From Haematococcus lacustris (lineage: Eukaryota > Chlorophyta > Chlorophyceae > Chlamydomonadales > Haematococcaceae), in contig JASKMD010000017.1 of the NCBI GenBank assembly GCA_030144725.1, positions 6,319,992 to 6,383,991 on the forward strand: 64,000 nt of DNA. The letters run 5' to 3'. Positions 1 to 20,000 of the stretch are shown here, in pieces. How positions within the stretch are numbered: the stretch's first letter is position 1; each line of letters begins with the position of its first letter. The translations under genes were made by a program, and so were the position numbers. The notes under the pieces were generated by a model, which saw nothing but the letters and a program-made list of their open reading frames with translations, searched no databases and had not been told where the DNA came from.

Positions 1-118
1 CAATTTGATGGGTGCACATGCGATCGCCATGGCAAGGTGCTCGTATTGCGAGTGACAGCAGCAGTCACCCCGCAGCACCTGCCAGAAGTCTGGGGCTGGG
101 GCAGCAGCTGGGGCAGCA

Positions 119-172
119 GCTGGCCTGCACCACCACACTGGCCTGCACCACCACACTGGCCTGCACCACCAC
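119..172. repeat. 18-bp minisatellite, three copies
   Basis: Three direct copies of an 18-bp unit (tggcctgcaccaccacac) follow two copies of a gctggggcagca motif. No gene is recognised around it. Confidence 0.8.
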
Positions 173-412
173 AGCCATTGGACAGGCAGGCTCCAGGGGG
201 ACCGCTAGCCTTGCACACCGCACCCACACCCCCTTGGCACAGCCCTTTGTCCCACTCCTGAGCCGCGGGGCCTAGGCTGTGGGCGCTGCCGTTGCTGCTG
301 TCCCCCAGGTTTACAGAGCTGGATGGGCGCTGCGGCTGGCCACATGCCATGCTGACCATCACCTGCGAAGGCCGAGGGCAGCACGACGTCACAGATAGAC
401 AAATTAACAGGC

Positions 413-636
413 AGGGGCAGGGGCAGGGGCAGGGGCAGGGGCTGGGGCTGGGGCTGGAGCTGGGGCTGGGGCTGGGGCTGGGGCTGGGGCTGGGGCTGGG
501 GCTGGGGCTGGGGCTGGGGCTGGGGCTGGGGCTGGGGCTGGGGCTGGGGCTGGGGCTGGGGCTGGGGCTGGGGCTGGGGCTGGGGCTGGGGCTGGGGCTG
601 GGGCTGGGGCTGGGGCTGGGGCTGGGGCTGGGGCTG
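413..636. repeat. (GGGGCT)n / (GGGGCA)n hexamer array
   Basis: About 37 hexamers: the first few are GGGGCA, the rest nearly all GGGGCT. The plus strand is G-rich with regular GGGG runs, so it could form G-quadruplexes. The long GL and PQ dipeptide frames across it are repeat artefacts. Confidence 0.95.
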
Positions 637-650
637 TTGGTGCACCCCCT

Positions 651-1012
651 CAACAGCAGCAACAGCTGGCAGCGGCAAGCACGTCACGTAAGCGTGAGGC
701 ACCTGCAGCTAACAAGCCGAGGGCAGCAAAAGCAAGGTGAGACAACACCACGTACTGCACCTAGCACCTTGTTTAGGCGAAGTAGAGCAGCCAACAATGC
801 ACTAGCGCCAGCAGCAGCTCCAAATGCAAATAGTGGTATCCAGCTGTCACGACTACCGTCGTCGCGTCCACATGCCCAAAGCAAAACATGTTCCGACTGC
901 TGCTGCGCGTTGCAGGTGCCACTCACAAGTGTGGCGAAGCGTGCTAGTGCGGCGCGCCTCGCATGGGGCGAAACCGAATGAATTCAAATGTTTATCTTTG
1001 GGCAGGCACTGA
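651..1012 (+). CDS. possible last exons of a gene entering from the left
   Basis: I do not recognise a family. A frame rich in Q, A, K and R runs from an AG at about 650 to a GTGAGA donor at about 736. A second open block starts after a TTGCAG acceptor at about 914 and stops with TGA at 1010-1012. The two join in phase 2 without a stop and would give a basic, nuclear-looking C-terminus of about 60 residues. No conserved domain is visible and no TGTAA signal was found close downstream. The positions and the whole model are tentative; it may simply be chance open frame. Confidence 0.25.
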
Positions 1013-1513
1013 GCACCGCTGAGAGCGAGATAGTTTTTGCTGCGTCTGCCATCTCGTCGCTATGAGTCTCCTCTGTTCAAAGCACTGTTTACCAATATTT
1101 TTGACTGAGTGGCTACGGAGATACGGGCTTCCTATCACAGGGGGGTGTTTTTTAGGTAGTTGGGAACGCCTGAATGCGAGTTCATGATCGCCACTGGGGC
1201 GGTGGGCTGCCAGGAAGCCAACTAGCCGACTAATGGAGCTTCGACATGGACTGCAGGCTATCGTCTTCTTAGCAGCTAGTGTCCGGTATTTACAGAGTCA
1301 CCGCGTCAACAATACAAGCCCATCTATCGCCAAGCCCCCACCACGTCAAAACCCACCATGGCTTACATGGCCATTGCCCCATGCCCGTTCAACAGGTTGA
1401 TGCAGTGATTATCCGAATGCCCCCGCTCACCCTGCGCCGATGCCAATGTGATCTATCCAAAGAGGGTTGGTCATAAAAGGAGGGTTGGTCCCAGGACACT
1501 GCCAGCCAGCAAA
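1013..1513. other. intergenic, 3' side of AIR carboxylase
   Basis: No supportable gene. On the minus strand a TGTAA poly(A) signal lies at 1294-1290, about 220 nt past the AIR carboxylase stop, which fits an algal 3' UTR. Confidence 0.6.
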
Positions 1514-8992
<7,479 letters not shown>

Positions 8993-9541
8993 TTACGCGA
9001 ACCTGAGGTCGCTCGTCAGCCTCGTCTGCAGCCGGGTTTACAGGCTCCGGTCATGAACACGACTTGAACGTTTGAGTGAGGCGTGATTGTTGGCTGCGCC
9101 CAGGGCATTTGTGACTCCATTATGTAAGAGTAACACAATAAACCTCCTTATCAAGAGGTCTCATACGCTCATTGAACACTAGCTTGGCCTCAACCTTGAC
9201 CTCTGACGCTCCCCTCAATGATACAGCTCTCCTGTTATGAAGACCTGCGCGTATTAAGATGGCATGGCTTTAGGCACTGGTTTGGCTACGACTTCAGCGA
9301 TGGGACACTGGAGCAAACAAGGTACATGTCTCCGCGAGTTGCATGAGTTAGCATGAGAACGAGACCTCGCCTCCCCCGCTTCTTTTTCCTTCGGCAAGCG
9401 CCGTCGTAATACACAGGTGAATGAGCACTATGCAGCCAGCACAACCCTTCAGATTCCGATGCCAACGGTGTAATGGTCTGCGTTCCAGGGGAGTCGAGTT
9501 GGCTTTGAGCCGACGCGGAGGACTCTCACCCACTAGCCAAG
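8993..9541. promoter_or_regulatory. divergent promoter region between AIR carboxylase and RPS10
   Basis: 549 bp separate the inferred start codons of two divergently transcribed genes, so both promoters and 5' UTRs must lie here. I see no clear TATA box. The only basis for calling it a promoter is the head-to-head layout. Confidence 0.6.
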
Positions 9542-10736
9542 ATGTTGATCTCCAAGAAGTCTCGCCGTGAGGTCTACAAGTACCTGTTCAAGGGTGGGTG
9601 GCGTACCCTTTAATCCCAGCCGCACCTGCTAAATGCTGCAGCCCACCGGGATACTAGGCAATCGTGTGGGCCTTGCGCCGTGCGGCGCCGCACACCCCAA
9701 CTCGATTGCTCACGGCAATCGCAGCGTCCTTCGTATGCAGAGGGCGTGCTCCAGGCGGAGAAGGACTATAACAAGGCCAAGCACTCCGACGAGCTGGACA
9801 TCCCAAACCTGCAGGTCATTAAAATGATGCAGAGCTTCACCTCTTTGGAGCTGGTGACTGAGCGCTTCGCCTGGCGCCACTACTACTGGTGCGCACAGGG
9901 CGGCCGCGCCGCACGTACCAGCCTGTCGCCAGCACTGTAGTGTCCAACTCTAGCCTGGTTGAAAGTCTGCAGGAGCTCAGGGCAGCTACATTGGCGGGCC
10001 ACCCTGCTGCAGGTTCCTGACAGACAAGGGCATTGAGTACCTGCGTGAGTACCTGGGCCTGCCTCAGGATGTCGTGCCAGCAACTCTGAAGAAATCTCAG
10101 AAGTAAGTGACATTGGGGCTTGGCCATGTGCTACCAGCTGCAAATGCTCCTGCACATATTTAATGATGTACGTTACAGCACATGCTCAATGCCTGGCTGG
10201 CTAGCTAGCTTGCCTTGTGGATGTGAGGTCCCTGCAGCAAAGCAAAGATGCACACCTCTGGTCTTACAGGTACAGGTGCTCTTGCACATAAAACACACCA
10301 TTGTTCTCATTGCAGCTTGGGCGTGGTCACTCTGTAGCCATCTTGTGTGGTTGCTGGGTATGAAAACACGAGGCTCGAGAATGCACTGGCTGTCTGACGT
10401 GCAGTATGCGCCACATGCAATAACAGCATGCTATAAGTTGCTTCTGCCTTCATGCATCATGCCCTGATGCATCATGCATGACCTCGTTGCCATTGCACCT
10501 ACAGGCCTCTGGAGCGCATGCCAGCACGCGCTGGTGGCGACCGGCCTGGCGGTCCCCGCCGCTTCGGGGATCGCGAGGGAGGTGGTGGCTTCGGTGGGCG
10601 CGATGGCGGCTACCGCTCTGGGCCTCGCGAGGGCGGATTCGGGCGTGGCGCTGGCGGCGAGGATAAGGCTGGCGCTCCTGGCGCCTACCAGCCTCGGTTC
10701 GGTGGCGGCTTCGGCCGTGGAGCTCCTCCTTCCTAG
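9542..10736 (+). CDS. RPS10: 40S ribosomal protein S10 (eS10)
   Basis: Component of the small cytosolic ribosomal subunit, in the mRNA entry/beak area of eukaryotic ribosomes. Exons 9542-9593, 9741-9888, 10013-10102 and 10505-10736 join in phase with GT-AG introns to give 173 aa, close to the family length. The N-terminus [16 protein letters not shown], the [12 protein letters not shown] segment, [10 protein letters not shown] and the [21 protein letters not shown] segment are family signatures. The last exon encodes a Gly/Arg-rich tail ending in GRGAPPS, as in plant and algal eS10. The start is the only ATG before the signature. A TGTAA signal at 10842-10846 follows the stop by about 105 nt. 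Confidence 0.97.
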
Positions 10737-11079
10737 GCCGCGCCACGTGCCTAGCGACAGGGCGTGCCCCAAGCTTGAGGGCAGTTTTCACGCATGGGGC
10801 TTGCTTGCGCAGTGTACTCCCGTTGTTCAGCATCTGATCGATGTAATCCTTGTACCGGGACTTGATAGATAGGTGACTTACACCGCTAAGGCTGTCAGCC
10901 GTTAGGACGTGAACATCCATGATACGTGACGGCCATGACGGAGGACTTTATTGCATGCGTATGTTTTTGCTTGCTGCTGAAGTTTATGCGACACATCGCA
11001 CATGTTCCGCTTTGCAGCGCATTTGCAAAATAATATCAGAGGCCGCATCGTTGCAGTCCAGGCAACTCATCGAACATCG
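10737..11079. other. intergenic between RPS10 and the mut-7-like gene
   Basis: Contains the RPS10 3' UTR with TGTAA at 10842-10846 and the presumed promoter of the next plus-strand gene. No further gene seen. Confidence 0.6.
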
Positions 11080-14000
11080 ATGAATTCAACAGTCAGTTAC
11101 GATGCTTGGCAAAATGAGTTAAGGAGCCTAGCATTGGAGCAGCAGTACACGCACTTTCTGTCTCGTGTGAACTCTTTACTCTGCCGAGAAGGCGTACCCT
11201 TCCGTACGCTGCAACGTGGATTAGTCTCCGCTCTGTTGGAGGTGCGAGGCCAGTTGCATGAGTTCGGCCTGCATGAGTCATCTTGCCCAACCCCGACAGC
11301 TGGCTTGGCGGCAGGTGACTGCCGCGCGCCCCTTCCTGGCAGCTTGCTTATGGGAGTTGGTGACCAGCCCAGCAGGCAACCAGCCTCCAACCACCCTGCA
11401 CCTAACCTCAGGCCACCCACAGCAGCTGGCGAAGGGTGTTGCAGCCGCAGCCGCCCAGCAGCCCTGCAGCTCCCCATCAGCCAGCGATGCATGCGCATAC
11501 AGTTCAGCCTTGCCATACCTGCTCTTAGATTGCGTCCCAGCCGTGCCACATGAGCAGCAGCCCTCCGCATGTGCCCCAGCCCTAGCCAGCCCCTTGGAAC
11601 CCCAGCAGCCATGCAAACCGCAAAATCCAAATGCCTATCCTATGCCGCCCTCTGATCCTGATCCTAACCCTGACCCCAGCCCTAGCCCCAGCCTGGGTCC
11701 CACACCGCACTCAGCTGTTGGGCCAGCCACAGCCAGGTGCCACAGTGAGGCTGGACACAGCGCCAGTAATAGCCTGGACAGACAGATAGGCATGGCCATG
11801 GGCGTGGGAGCCCAGCAGGCAGGAGCCCCTCCTCCTTGCCTGCCCCTGGTGCTGCGGCTGCTGCTGCACGCCTGTGCCCAGCGTAGCGTCAAGCTGGTCA
11901 CCCGGCTGGCGGCAGCCTTTGATGTATGCAGCGACACGCTCAGCACCCTGGCTGGGTCTGAGTCGCCCCATGGGCTGCAGCAGCAGAGGGCCCGCCCAGC
12001 TGCTGGCTGGACCAGTGCCGCAGGTCAGCCAGGGCCGGCTGAACAGCTGGTACAGCAGCAGCAGCAGCAGCAGGCACCGGCACAACAGCAGTCAGCACAG
12101 CAGCAGCGGCAGCAGGAGGTGCAGCAGCCGTCTATGTGGCAGCAGCAGGTGCAGGAGGTGCCCTGGCAGCAACAGGTGGAGGGGGAGGGCTCCAGGCCCT
12201 CAGCCCTGCTATCAAGCGGCCCCTCTGTTGGCAGTCAGGGTAATGGGGTGGAGGGGGAGGGGGAGGTCACGCTGGCTGGCCTGGCTGTCCAGGTGCAGTC
12301 CGGGCTGCAGACATGCCTGGATGCGCAGCTGGCTGAGGGCCGTCCAGGCATCTCTGCAGCAGTCACCCTGCTCATACACTTTGAGGTGGGGGGCGTGCTG
12401 GGGATGGGCAGTGCTTTGAGGGTGGGGGTGGGGCTGGGGCTGTGGGCAGGGGCAGCAAGGGTGAAGTGCGGCTGTGGCTGTGTGGTGCGGGCGGACAGTA
12501 ACAAGCAGGGATGTTGTGAGAGGGGTCAGCGAAAGGGAGGTGTGGGAGGCAGCAGCTGCCTGTCACCCCTCCCTACCTTCCTGTTGCCTGACCCCTGGCT
12601 CCCCTCCACCTCCTCCACAGTGCTGCAAATGGGCTGCTGTGTTACTGCCCTCTCTCCCCTCGCTTCCCCCTGCGCTCCCTGATCCTTGCCATGCTCGCCC
12701 CCTGCCTGACAGCAGCCCCCTGCCAAGCCTAGCCAGCCGCCCTCTCCCTTGGCCCCTGGCCGCCCTCCGCCCCCTTGCGTGGGCCTACTTGCAGGGGCCA
12801 CTGCTCCATCCCCTACCCGCATCCCCCTCACCCGCATTGCCCTTGTCTGTGCCCTCGCTTGGCCCTCCCCCTTTGTACTGCAGGCGCTGGCGCAGCAGGT
12901 GGATGTGCCAGGCCTGCTGGGGGAGCTGGTGGCAATGGGGCAGGCGGGGCTGGCGGAGAAGTGGCTGACCAAGCTGGGCCGGGATGAGCAGGTGAGGGCA
13001 CAGGGTGAGGGCGCAGGAGTGATACGCAGAGATATGCCAGGTCAGAGCAGGGTCAAGGCAGGCTGCAGGCCAAGGCAGGCTAGGGCAGGCTATTGTGGAT
13101 GATGTAAGTCTGGTGTCTCAGCCTGAGCTCGTGAATGCCTGCTGCCAGACTAGGCTAAGGCAGGCTACTGGAGCAAGCAGGGACAAGCGGTGCCAGGCGC
13201 AGGCTGCATGGTGAGGCTCAGTGGCCATGCGCCACACCCGCCCTGTCCCTCTATGGGTTGCTCAGTGGCGCGTCTTTACCAGTGGCAGCCCGTTACGTGC
13301 TTAACCAACGGCTAACAGGAATGGCCATGCCCACAGCAGGCCCCATCAGCCCTTCTCAGACTAGGCTGGGAGCTGGGCAACGCATGGCAGCAGCATCCCC
13401 AGCCACAACAGCAGTGTGGCAGGCCTGCCCAGCTGGGCTGCATGCACGCTTGCCCTGCCAGCCAGCCAGCAAGCGTGCACTGCGGTAGGGCATGTGGTGG
13501 GACCGCGGGGCTGCGCCTGCCCTTTCACTGCCACACCTCCTTCATCTCCCTCCGCCACACCTCCCTCACCGCCGCAGCCTGAGCCAGGACCTGGCCATCT
13601 CTTAAAGCCAGCGAGGCCAGTACTGCGTGGCGTGCTGATGATGATGCTGACCCTGACTGTGAACCCCAGTGAGGGTGTTCCCATCAAACAGGGTTGATGG
13701 TCTGCGCATGACGACGATGTTGGGTCTGGACAACAACCTTGTCACCGTCAGCCTGGTGTGACTCTGCTCGGCCGTGCCCTGCAGCAGCTTGGGCATGACA
13801 GCTGGTGTGGTGGTGCTGATGTGCCTGCTGCCGCAGGTGCTGTATGTGGAGTTGTGTGTAGCGGCAGACCGCCTGAAGGCGGCGGGTCGGGCCGTGCGGG
13901 CATTCGAGCTGCGTGAGGAGTTCCCTGACGTGGAGAATGTGAGGTCCCTAGGGCTTGGAGCCTGCACGCTCTGCTGCTTGGCCTGTGTGGCCTCCCTCTC

Positions 14001-17000
14001 CCCTCTGCCATGAGCCTCAAGCACCAAAGCCTGCCCTGGCAAGGCCCCTTACCCCTGACCTCCGACCCTGACCCCTGACCCCTATCTTCGACCCTGCTTG
14101 CAGACGCAACCCTTGTAGGACCCCTCCGCCCCTTTGGCCTGTGTGTGACCTGTGTGTGACCTGTGTGTTGCGTGCTGGTGTTCGTATTGCATGAGACCAC
14201 CCTCTTTGTCTTTCAGCTCCCATGCCACCACCTTCTGGCATGCACAGCCGCTTCTGATCACACATTCAACCCATGCAACCACCTCCTGCTGGCATGCGTC
14301 ACTGGCCTGCGCTCGCGCATGTGCAGGTGCTCTATAGAATCAGAGTGAAGCCAGAGCTGTGTGACTTGAATTGTGACCTGCAGTGTGACCTGCAGTGATT
14401 TGCAGTGTGACCTGAAGTGTGACCTGTAGTGTGATTTGCGGTGTGACCTGAAGTGTGACCATGAGTCTAACGTGGGAGTGTGGGAGTGAGACATGGACCC
14501 TACTTCTCCCCTCATGGCCCCAGGTGTACCGCCAGCGCACGTTTGCCCGGCTCATGGACAAGGGGCTGTGGAGCGTGGCCACCCAGTTTGTGGGCAATGA
14601 CACCGCTCTGCAGCAGGAGCTGGTGCTGGGGCTGGCGGAGGTGGACATGGAGCAGGCTGAGGCCCTGAGGCAGCTGCTGGGCCTGCCGCCGCACCTCATC
14701 GCCCAGGCCAGGCCGGTGCTGGGTGGGGCAGGCCAGTGCTGGGGCCAGAGGCAGGGGCTGTGGCCAGGGGTAGAGGAGGGACAGGAGCGACGTAGCTGCC
14801 TCTGCTAGGTGCTGCACGGCTTTCTCTGCCTCCACCTGCTCCCCTGCCTTGTCCCAGAACAGAGCGCAGCGCAGTCACCAGATGACAGCTGCAGCCAGCT
14901 CAGCGCCGCTAGGTCACCAGTCAGCGCAGTCACCTGCCTTGCCCTGGAACAGGGCATCAGGCTGAGGCAGGCAAAGCACAGCTCCCCATGCAGCAGCAGA
15001 CGGACCGCCTCAACACCGACTTCGTTCAATACCTTGTCCCTGAAGGCAGCTCGTGGTCACAGCTGATGGCAGCTTAGCACCACAGGGCACCAGTTCATCA
15101 GGGCACGAGGCCAGTAGTAGTCAGCGCTGTCACCTGGCTCAACCAGCAACAGTCACCAGGGCACCGCTTGAGGCGGTCAACTGCAGCTCGCCATGCAGCA
15201 GCGGCCGGACCACCTGAACCACCGCAGACTCCGACCCTGATGCTGCCTCCCTTCTGCAGTGACCCAACCGTCTGCCAGGCTCGCGAGGCTGCCCGCGACG
15301 CGCAGTACCTCGGCCTCGCCCTCCCTCGCGAAAACATTATCTGGGTGGGCGACGAGGCGGGCTGCCGCCATGCGCAGGCGTTGCTGTCCGGGGCGGCGGT
15401 GCTGGGGTTGGATGTGGAGTGGAGGCCTACGGGGGGGTGCGGCCGGGCTTGCCTGCTGCAGGTGCGGGGGTGGCGGGCGGAGGCGGGAGGCCTGGCGGGA
15501 AGGGGCTCAGCACTGTACAGCTGCAGCCGGCACCACGCCCCTGCTGCTCTGGGAGCTGAGTCTAAGCCATACATTTGAATGCCATGATGCTGCTGGACCT
15601 GGTGTGCAGGTGGCCACTGATCAGCACGTGCTGCTGTTCGACCTGCTGCTCCTCCTGGACCCCCCCAGCCCCAGCCCCAGCCCCAGCCTCAGTGCCCTGC
15701 CCCCCACCCCTACGGAGCTGGCAGCGGCCAGGCATACCCATGGAGGTCTTGCCCCGGGCCAGGACGTTTGCTGTGGAGAAGGGGACAGGCTGGGGCAGGC
15801 AGTCACATTGGGGGGCAGGGGCAGCGCAGCGGCATGCACTGGCAGCGCTGGGGGGGATGGTGGGGAGGTACGGCGGGCCATGGACGCCTGCCTGAGCTCA
15901 GTGCTTCATGATCCTGTGAGTGGAAGGGGGAGCTTGCCCCTGCCCCTGCCCCTGCCCCTGCCCCTGCCCCTGCCCCTGCCCCTGCCCCTGCCCCTGCCCC
16001 TGCCCCTGCCCCTGCCCCTGCCCCTGCCCCTGCCCCTGCCCCTGCCCCTGCCCCTGCCCCTGCCCCTGCCCCTGCCCCTGCCCCTGCCCCTGCCCCTGCC
16101 CCTGCCCCTGCCCCTGCCCCTGCCCCTGCCCCTGCATCTGCATGTTCACTGCTGCCACTTTGCCTTGCATCATCTCTGTTGCCGCTGCTCGCAGAGGTGC
16201 CTGAAGCTGGGGCTGGAGGTGGTGGGGGATCTGAGGAAGCTGGCCAGTAGCTGGCCCAGCATGCAAGCATTCCAGCAGGTGACCTGTGTGACGGACCCAT
16301 GCTCTGTGTGCAGGAGCTAAGCGTGATCAGAGTAGCAGGGTCACACCTGCTGCCCCCTGCTGCCAGCCTCGAGGTCATGAAGGCATAGCTGCTGATTGCT
16401 ATATACCGATGTAAACTATTTGGGATAGGGAATCAAAAGGGAAAGGACGGTATATACTTTTACGTAAGTGTCATGAACGTTTTGAGCCGAACCATGAACC
16501 TTGACCTGAGCCAAGTATGGTCGAGCTATGAACTTGAGGGTATGAAAGTGAGCCATGTCACTTTGCGCTTTTCATCCCAAACTCGTGTGAAGGATATAAG
16601 ACTGGTGTGTATGTGTGTGTGGTGCAGGTGGTAAACGTGCTGGAAGTCAGGGAGTTGTGGGCGGAGCACCTCAGGCGCACTAACCCAGGGGTGAGAACCA
16701 GGGCCTCACCCCTGGCCCCCTCCTGGCCCCCCCCCTGGCCCCCCCCCTGGCCCCCCCCTGGTCTCCCCCAAGGCCCCCCCCTGGGCCCTGTCGTCCACCA
16801 GATCAACCAGACCTTCCCCAGGTCAGGTGCAGGGCTAGACTGAGCCGAGCTGGGCTGGCTAGGGACTGGTTAGGGCGGTGCTGCTCCCAGCCCCCGCTGT
16901 CTTGTCCTGCCCTCTGCTGAGCGCAGGCCGCTAAGCTGCAGCGGGTGGCGGGGTTGTCCACCTTGTGCGCTGCGCTGCTGGGCAAGCCGCTGGACAAGGC

Positions 17001-20000
17001 CATGCAGGTGATGCGGCCCCCACCATAGGGTTAGGGTTAGGGTTAGGGTTAGGGTTAGGGTTGGGGTTGGGGTTGGGGTTGGGGTTGGGGTTGGGGTTGG
17101 GGTTGGGGTTGGGGTTGGGGTTGGGGTTGGGGTTGGGGTTACCGCCACATAGCCCTCCACACAGCAAGGGACGGCATGGTCAGACTGCCAAGCCCCGGTG
17201 AGGGGTGCCCCTACACCCTCATGCTGGAACATCTAGCTCCTCCCCTTTCTGCTTCCCCTCCCCATTCCCCTCCCGCTTCCACTACCACCCCCACTCCTGC
17301 ACCCCCTTCCCCTACTCCTCTTCCCCTTACCTTCCTGCCTGGCTGCTGCTGCCGCTGCTGCTGCTGCTGCTGTACAGGTCAGTGATTGGGAGCAGCGACC
17401 GTTGAGCGCCAAACAAATCAAATATGCAGCACAGGTGAGGGGTGGTGGGGCAGGGGCAGGGGCAGGGGCAGGGGCAGGGGCAGATACCTTTTCTATCAAC
17501 CACCGTTTTTTACGCCGCTGCTGTTCCTGCTGTTTTAGCTATTGCTGCGTTGTCACTGCTGGGTTGTGGTCCTGCCGCAGGACGCACACGTGCTGACCCG
17601 GCTGCACCGTGAGCTGTGCGCCCTGCTGCCCTGCGCTGGTGAGGTGCAGGCCTGCAAGGCCTTCACCTTCTCGGGGGTAAGTCCCCAGCCTCACCAGGAG
17701 GTGTGTCAAGAAGCACCTGCACTGTGGCAGGGCAGGCCCCCCTGACCCCCTCTGACCCCCTGACACAGCGATCCTGTAAGGAGGGAGGAGGAAGGAGGGA
17801 GGAGGGAGGAGGGAGGAGGAAGGAGGGAGGAGGGAAGGGAGGGAGGGGAGGGAGGAGAGGGAGGAGAGGGAGGAGAGGGAGGAGAGGGAGGGGAGGGAGG
17901 GGAGGGAGGGGAGGGAGGGGAGGGAGGAGGGGGAGGAGGGGGAGGAGGGGGAGGAGGGGGAGGAGGGGGAGGAGAGGGAGGGGAGGGAGGGGAGGGAGGA
18001 GGGGAGGGAGGAGGGGGAGGAGGGGGAGGAGGGGGAGGAGGGGGAGGAGGGGGAGGAGAGGGAGGGGGAGGGAGGGGAGGGAGGGGAGGGAGGGGAGGGA
18101 GGGGAGGGAGGGGGAGGGAGGGGAGGGAGGGGAGGGAGGGGAGGGGGAGGGAGGGAGGGGAGGGGAGGGAGGGGAGGGAGGGAGGGGGAGGGAGGGGAGG
18201 GAGGGGAGGGAGGAGGGGGAGGAGGGGGGGAGGAGGGGGAGGAGGGGGAGGAGGGGGAGGAGGGGGAGGGGGGGGAGGAGGGGGAGGAGGGGGAGGAGGG
18301 GGAGGAGGGGGAGGAGGGGAGGAGGGGGAGGAAGCCAGGGTTGCCTGGGGCTGTGCGAAAGAGGGTGCTGCTGCCTGCCCTACAGGGCAAGGCCGGGGCT
18401 CCCTCCCCCTCCCCCTCCCCCCTCCTCTCCCCCCCCCCACACACCCCACCCCACGCACTCTGTGAGCAGGAGCAGCCTGGGGCCTGGGGCAAAGGGGGGG
18501 GCGGGGCTGCGGGCCAGCAGGTCAGCCAGGCCCCAGGGCAGCTGCTCTGTCAGCCTCAACCGCCCTCACCGCCCGGCACTGCGGGCATAGAGGCTGTGGC
18601 ACCCCGCCCCCCCCCTCCCCCCCAGGCCTGCCCGCCTCAGATGCAGGGCCCTGCCCTCCCACCCACCCGCCCCCCCCTCCCCCTGCTCCAGCCCCAGCCC
18701 CCTTTCACCCCTGGTCAGAGGACTCCTCCCTCACCACAGCCTGCCCAGCCTGATGTGGGAGAACAGGTCGTTCAAAGGGGGGGGCTGGGAGCAGCAACCC
18801 AGCCCCCTCTGATGCATGTGACATCACTACCAGCAGCAGCAGCAGCAGCAGTGGTGGTATCAGCACCACCGCCACCACCAGCAGCAGCTGTATCACCACC
18901 AGCAGCAAGAGCAGCAGCAGCAGCAGCAGCAGCTGGCTCAGCCCTGAACACCCCAGCAGGCCTTGCGCAGGCAAGCCACGGCGCCCTGACCCACCGCCCC
19001 ACCACCCAAAGCCAAGCTGATGCCCAAGCTCTGCCTCACAGCCCCGCCTGGGCTTCTGGCCCCTTACCGACTGCTGGCTGCGCAGACACTGCTGCCCCGG
19101 CCCTGGTCTCTGCCCCTGGCCCAGCTAACCCCGCCCAACACCAGCCATGGGGCTGTCTAGCCCCGTTCCAGGCCTCCACTGCTGAGCCAGGGTTGGCTGT
19201 GGCTGCCGCCCCTGGCCTGGCTGGCCCCTGTGAAGTGGCGGCAGGGGGCCCCCAAGCGCTGCCCCAGAGCCCCACTGCTGAGTCAGGGGGTGAGGGCACG
19301 CAGGGCCTGCCCGCCCCCCCACCACTGGAGGACAGCCTGGTGGGGCGGCGCCTGGCGGCTGAGGGGCTGCAGGGGGCCTGGCTCTGGGTGGACGGCCAAG
19401 AGCAGCCGTGCGGTGCGCAGGGGGCCGGCAGGGGGGGCTGGGGGGAGGGGGCGGGAGGGGGGGGGGCGGGGGGATGAGNNNNNNNNNNNNNNNNNNNNNN
19501 NNNNNNNNNNNNNNNNNNNNNNNNNNNNNNNNNNNNNNNNNNNNNNNNNNNNNNNNNNNNNNNNNNNNNNNNNNNNNNNNNNNNNNNNNNNNNNNNNNNN
19601 NNNNNNNNNNNNNNNNNNNNNNNNNNNNNNNNNNNNNNNNNNNNNNNNNNNNNNNNNNNNNNNNNNNNNNNNNNNNNNNNNNNNNNNNNNNNNNNNNNNN
19701 NNNNNNNNNNNNNNNNNNNNNNNNNNNNNNNNNNNNNNNNNNNNNNNNNNNNNNNNNNNNNNNNNNNNNNNNNNNNNNNNNNNNNNNNNNNNNNNNNNNN
19801 NNNNNNNNNNNNNNNNNNNNNNNNNNNNNNNNNNNNNNNNNNNNNNNNNNNNNNNNNNNNNNNNNNNNNNNNNNNNNNNNNNNNNNNNNNNNNNNNNNNN
19901 NNNNNNNNNNNNNNNNNNNNNNNNNNNNNNNNNNNNNNNNNNNNNNNNNNNNNNNNNNNNNNNNNNNNNNNNNNNNNNCGCAGCTGATGGGTGCTGAGGG

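Noticed and set aside
205..981. Long open frames of GL and PQ dipeptides
   Set aside because: They are translations of a GGGGCT hexamer array on both strands; a hexamer without stops is open in many frames.
17703..18590. Arg/Gly- and Ser/Pro-rich long frames on both strands
   Set aside because: They reflect the homopurine tract; both strands are open only because of composition.
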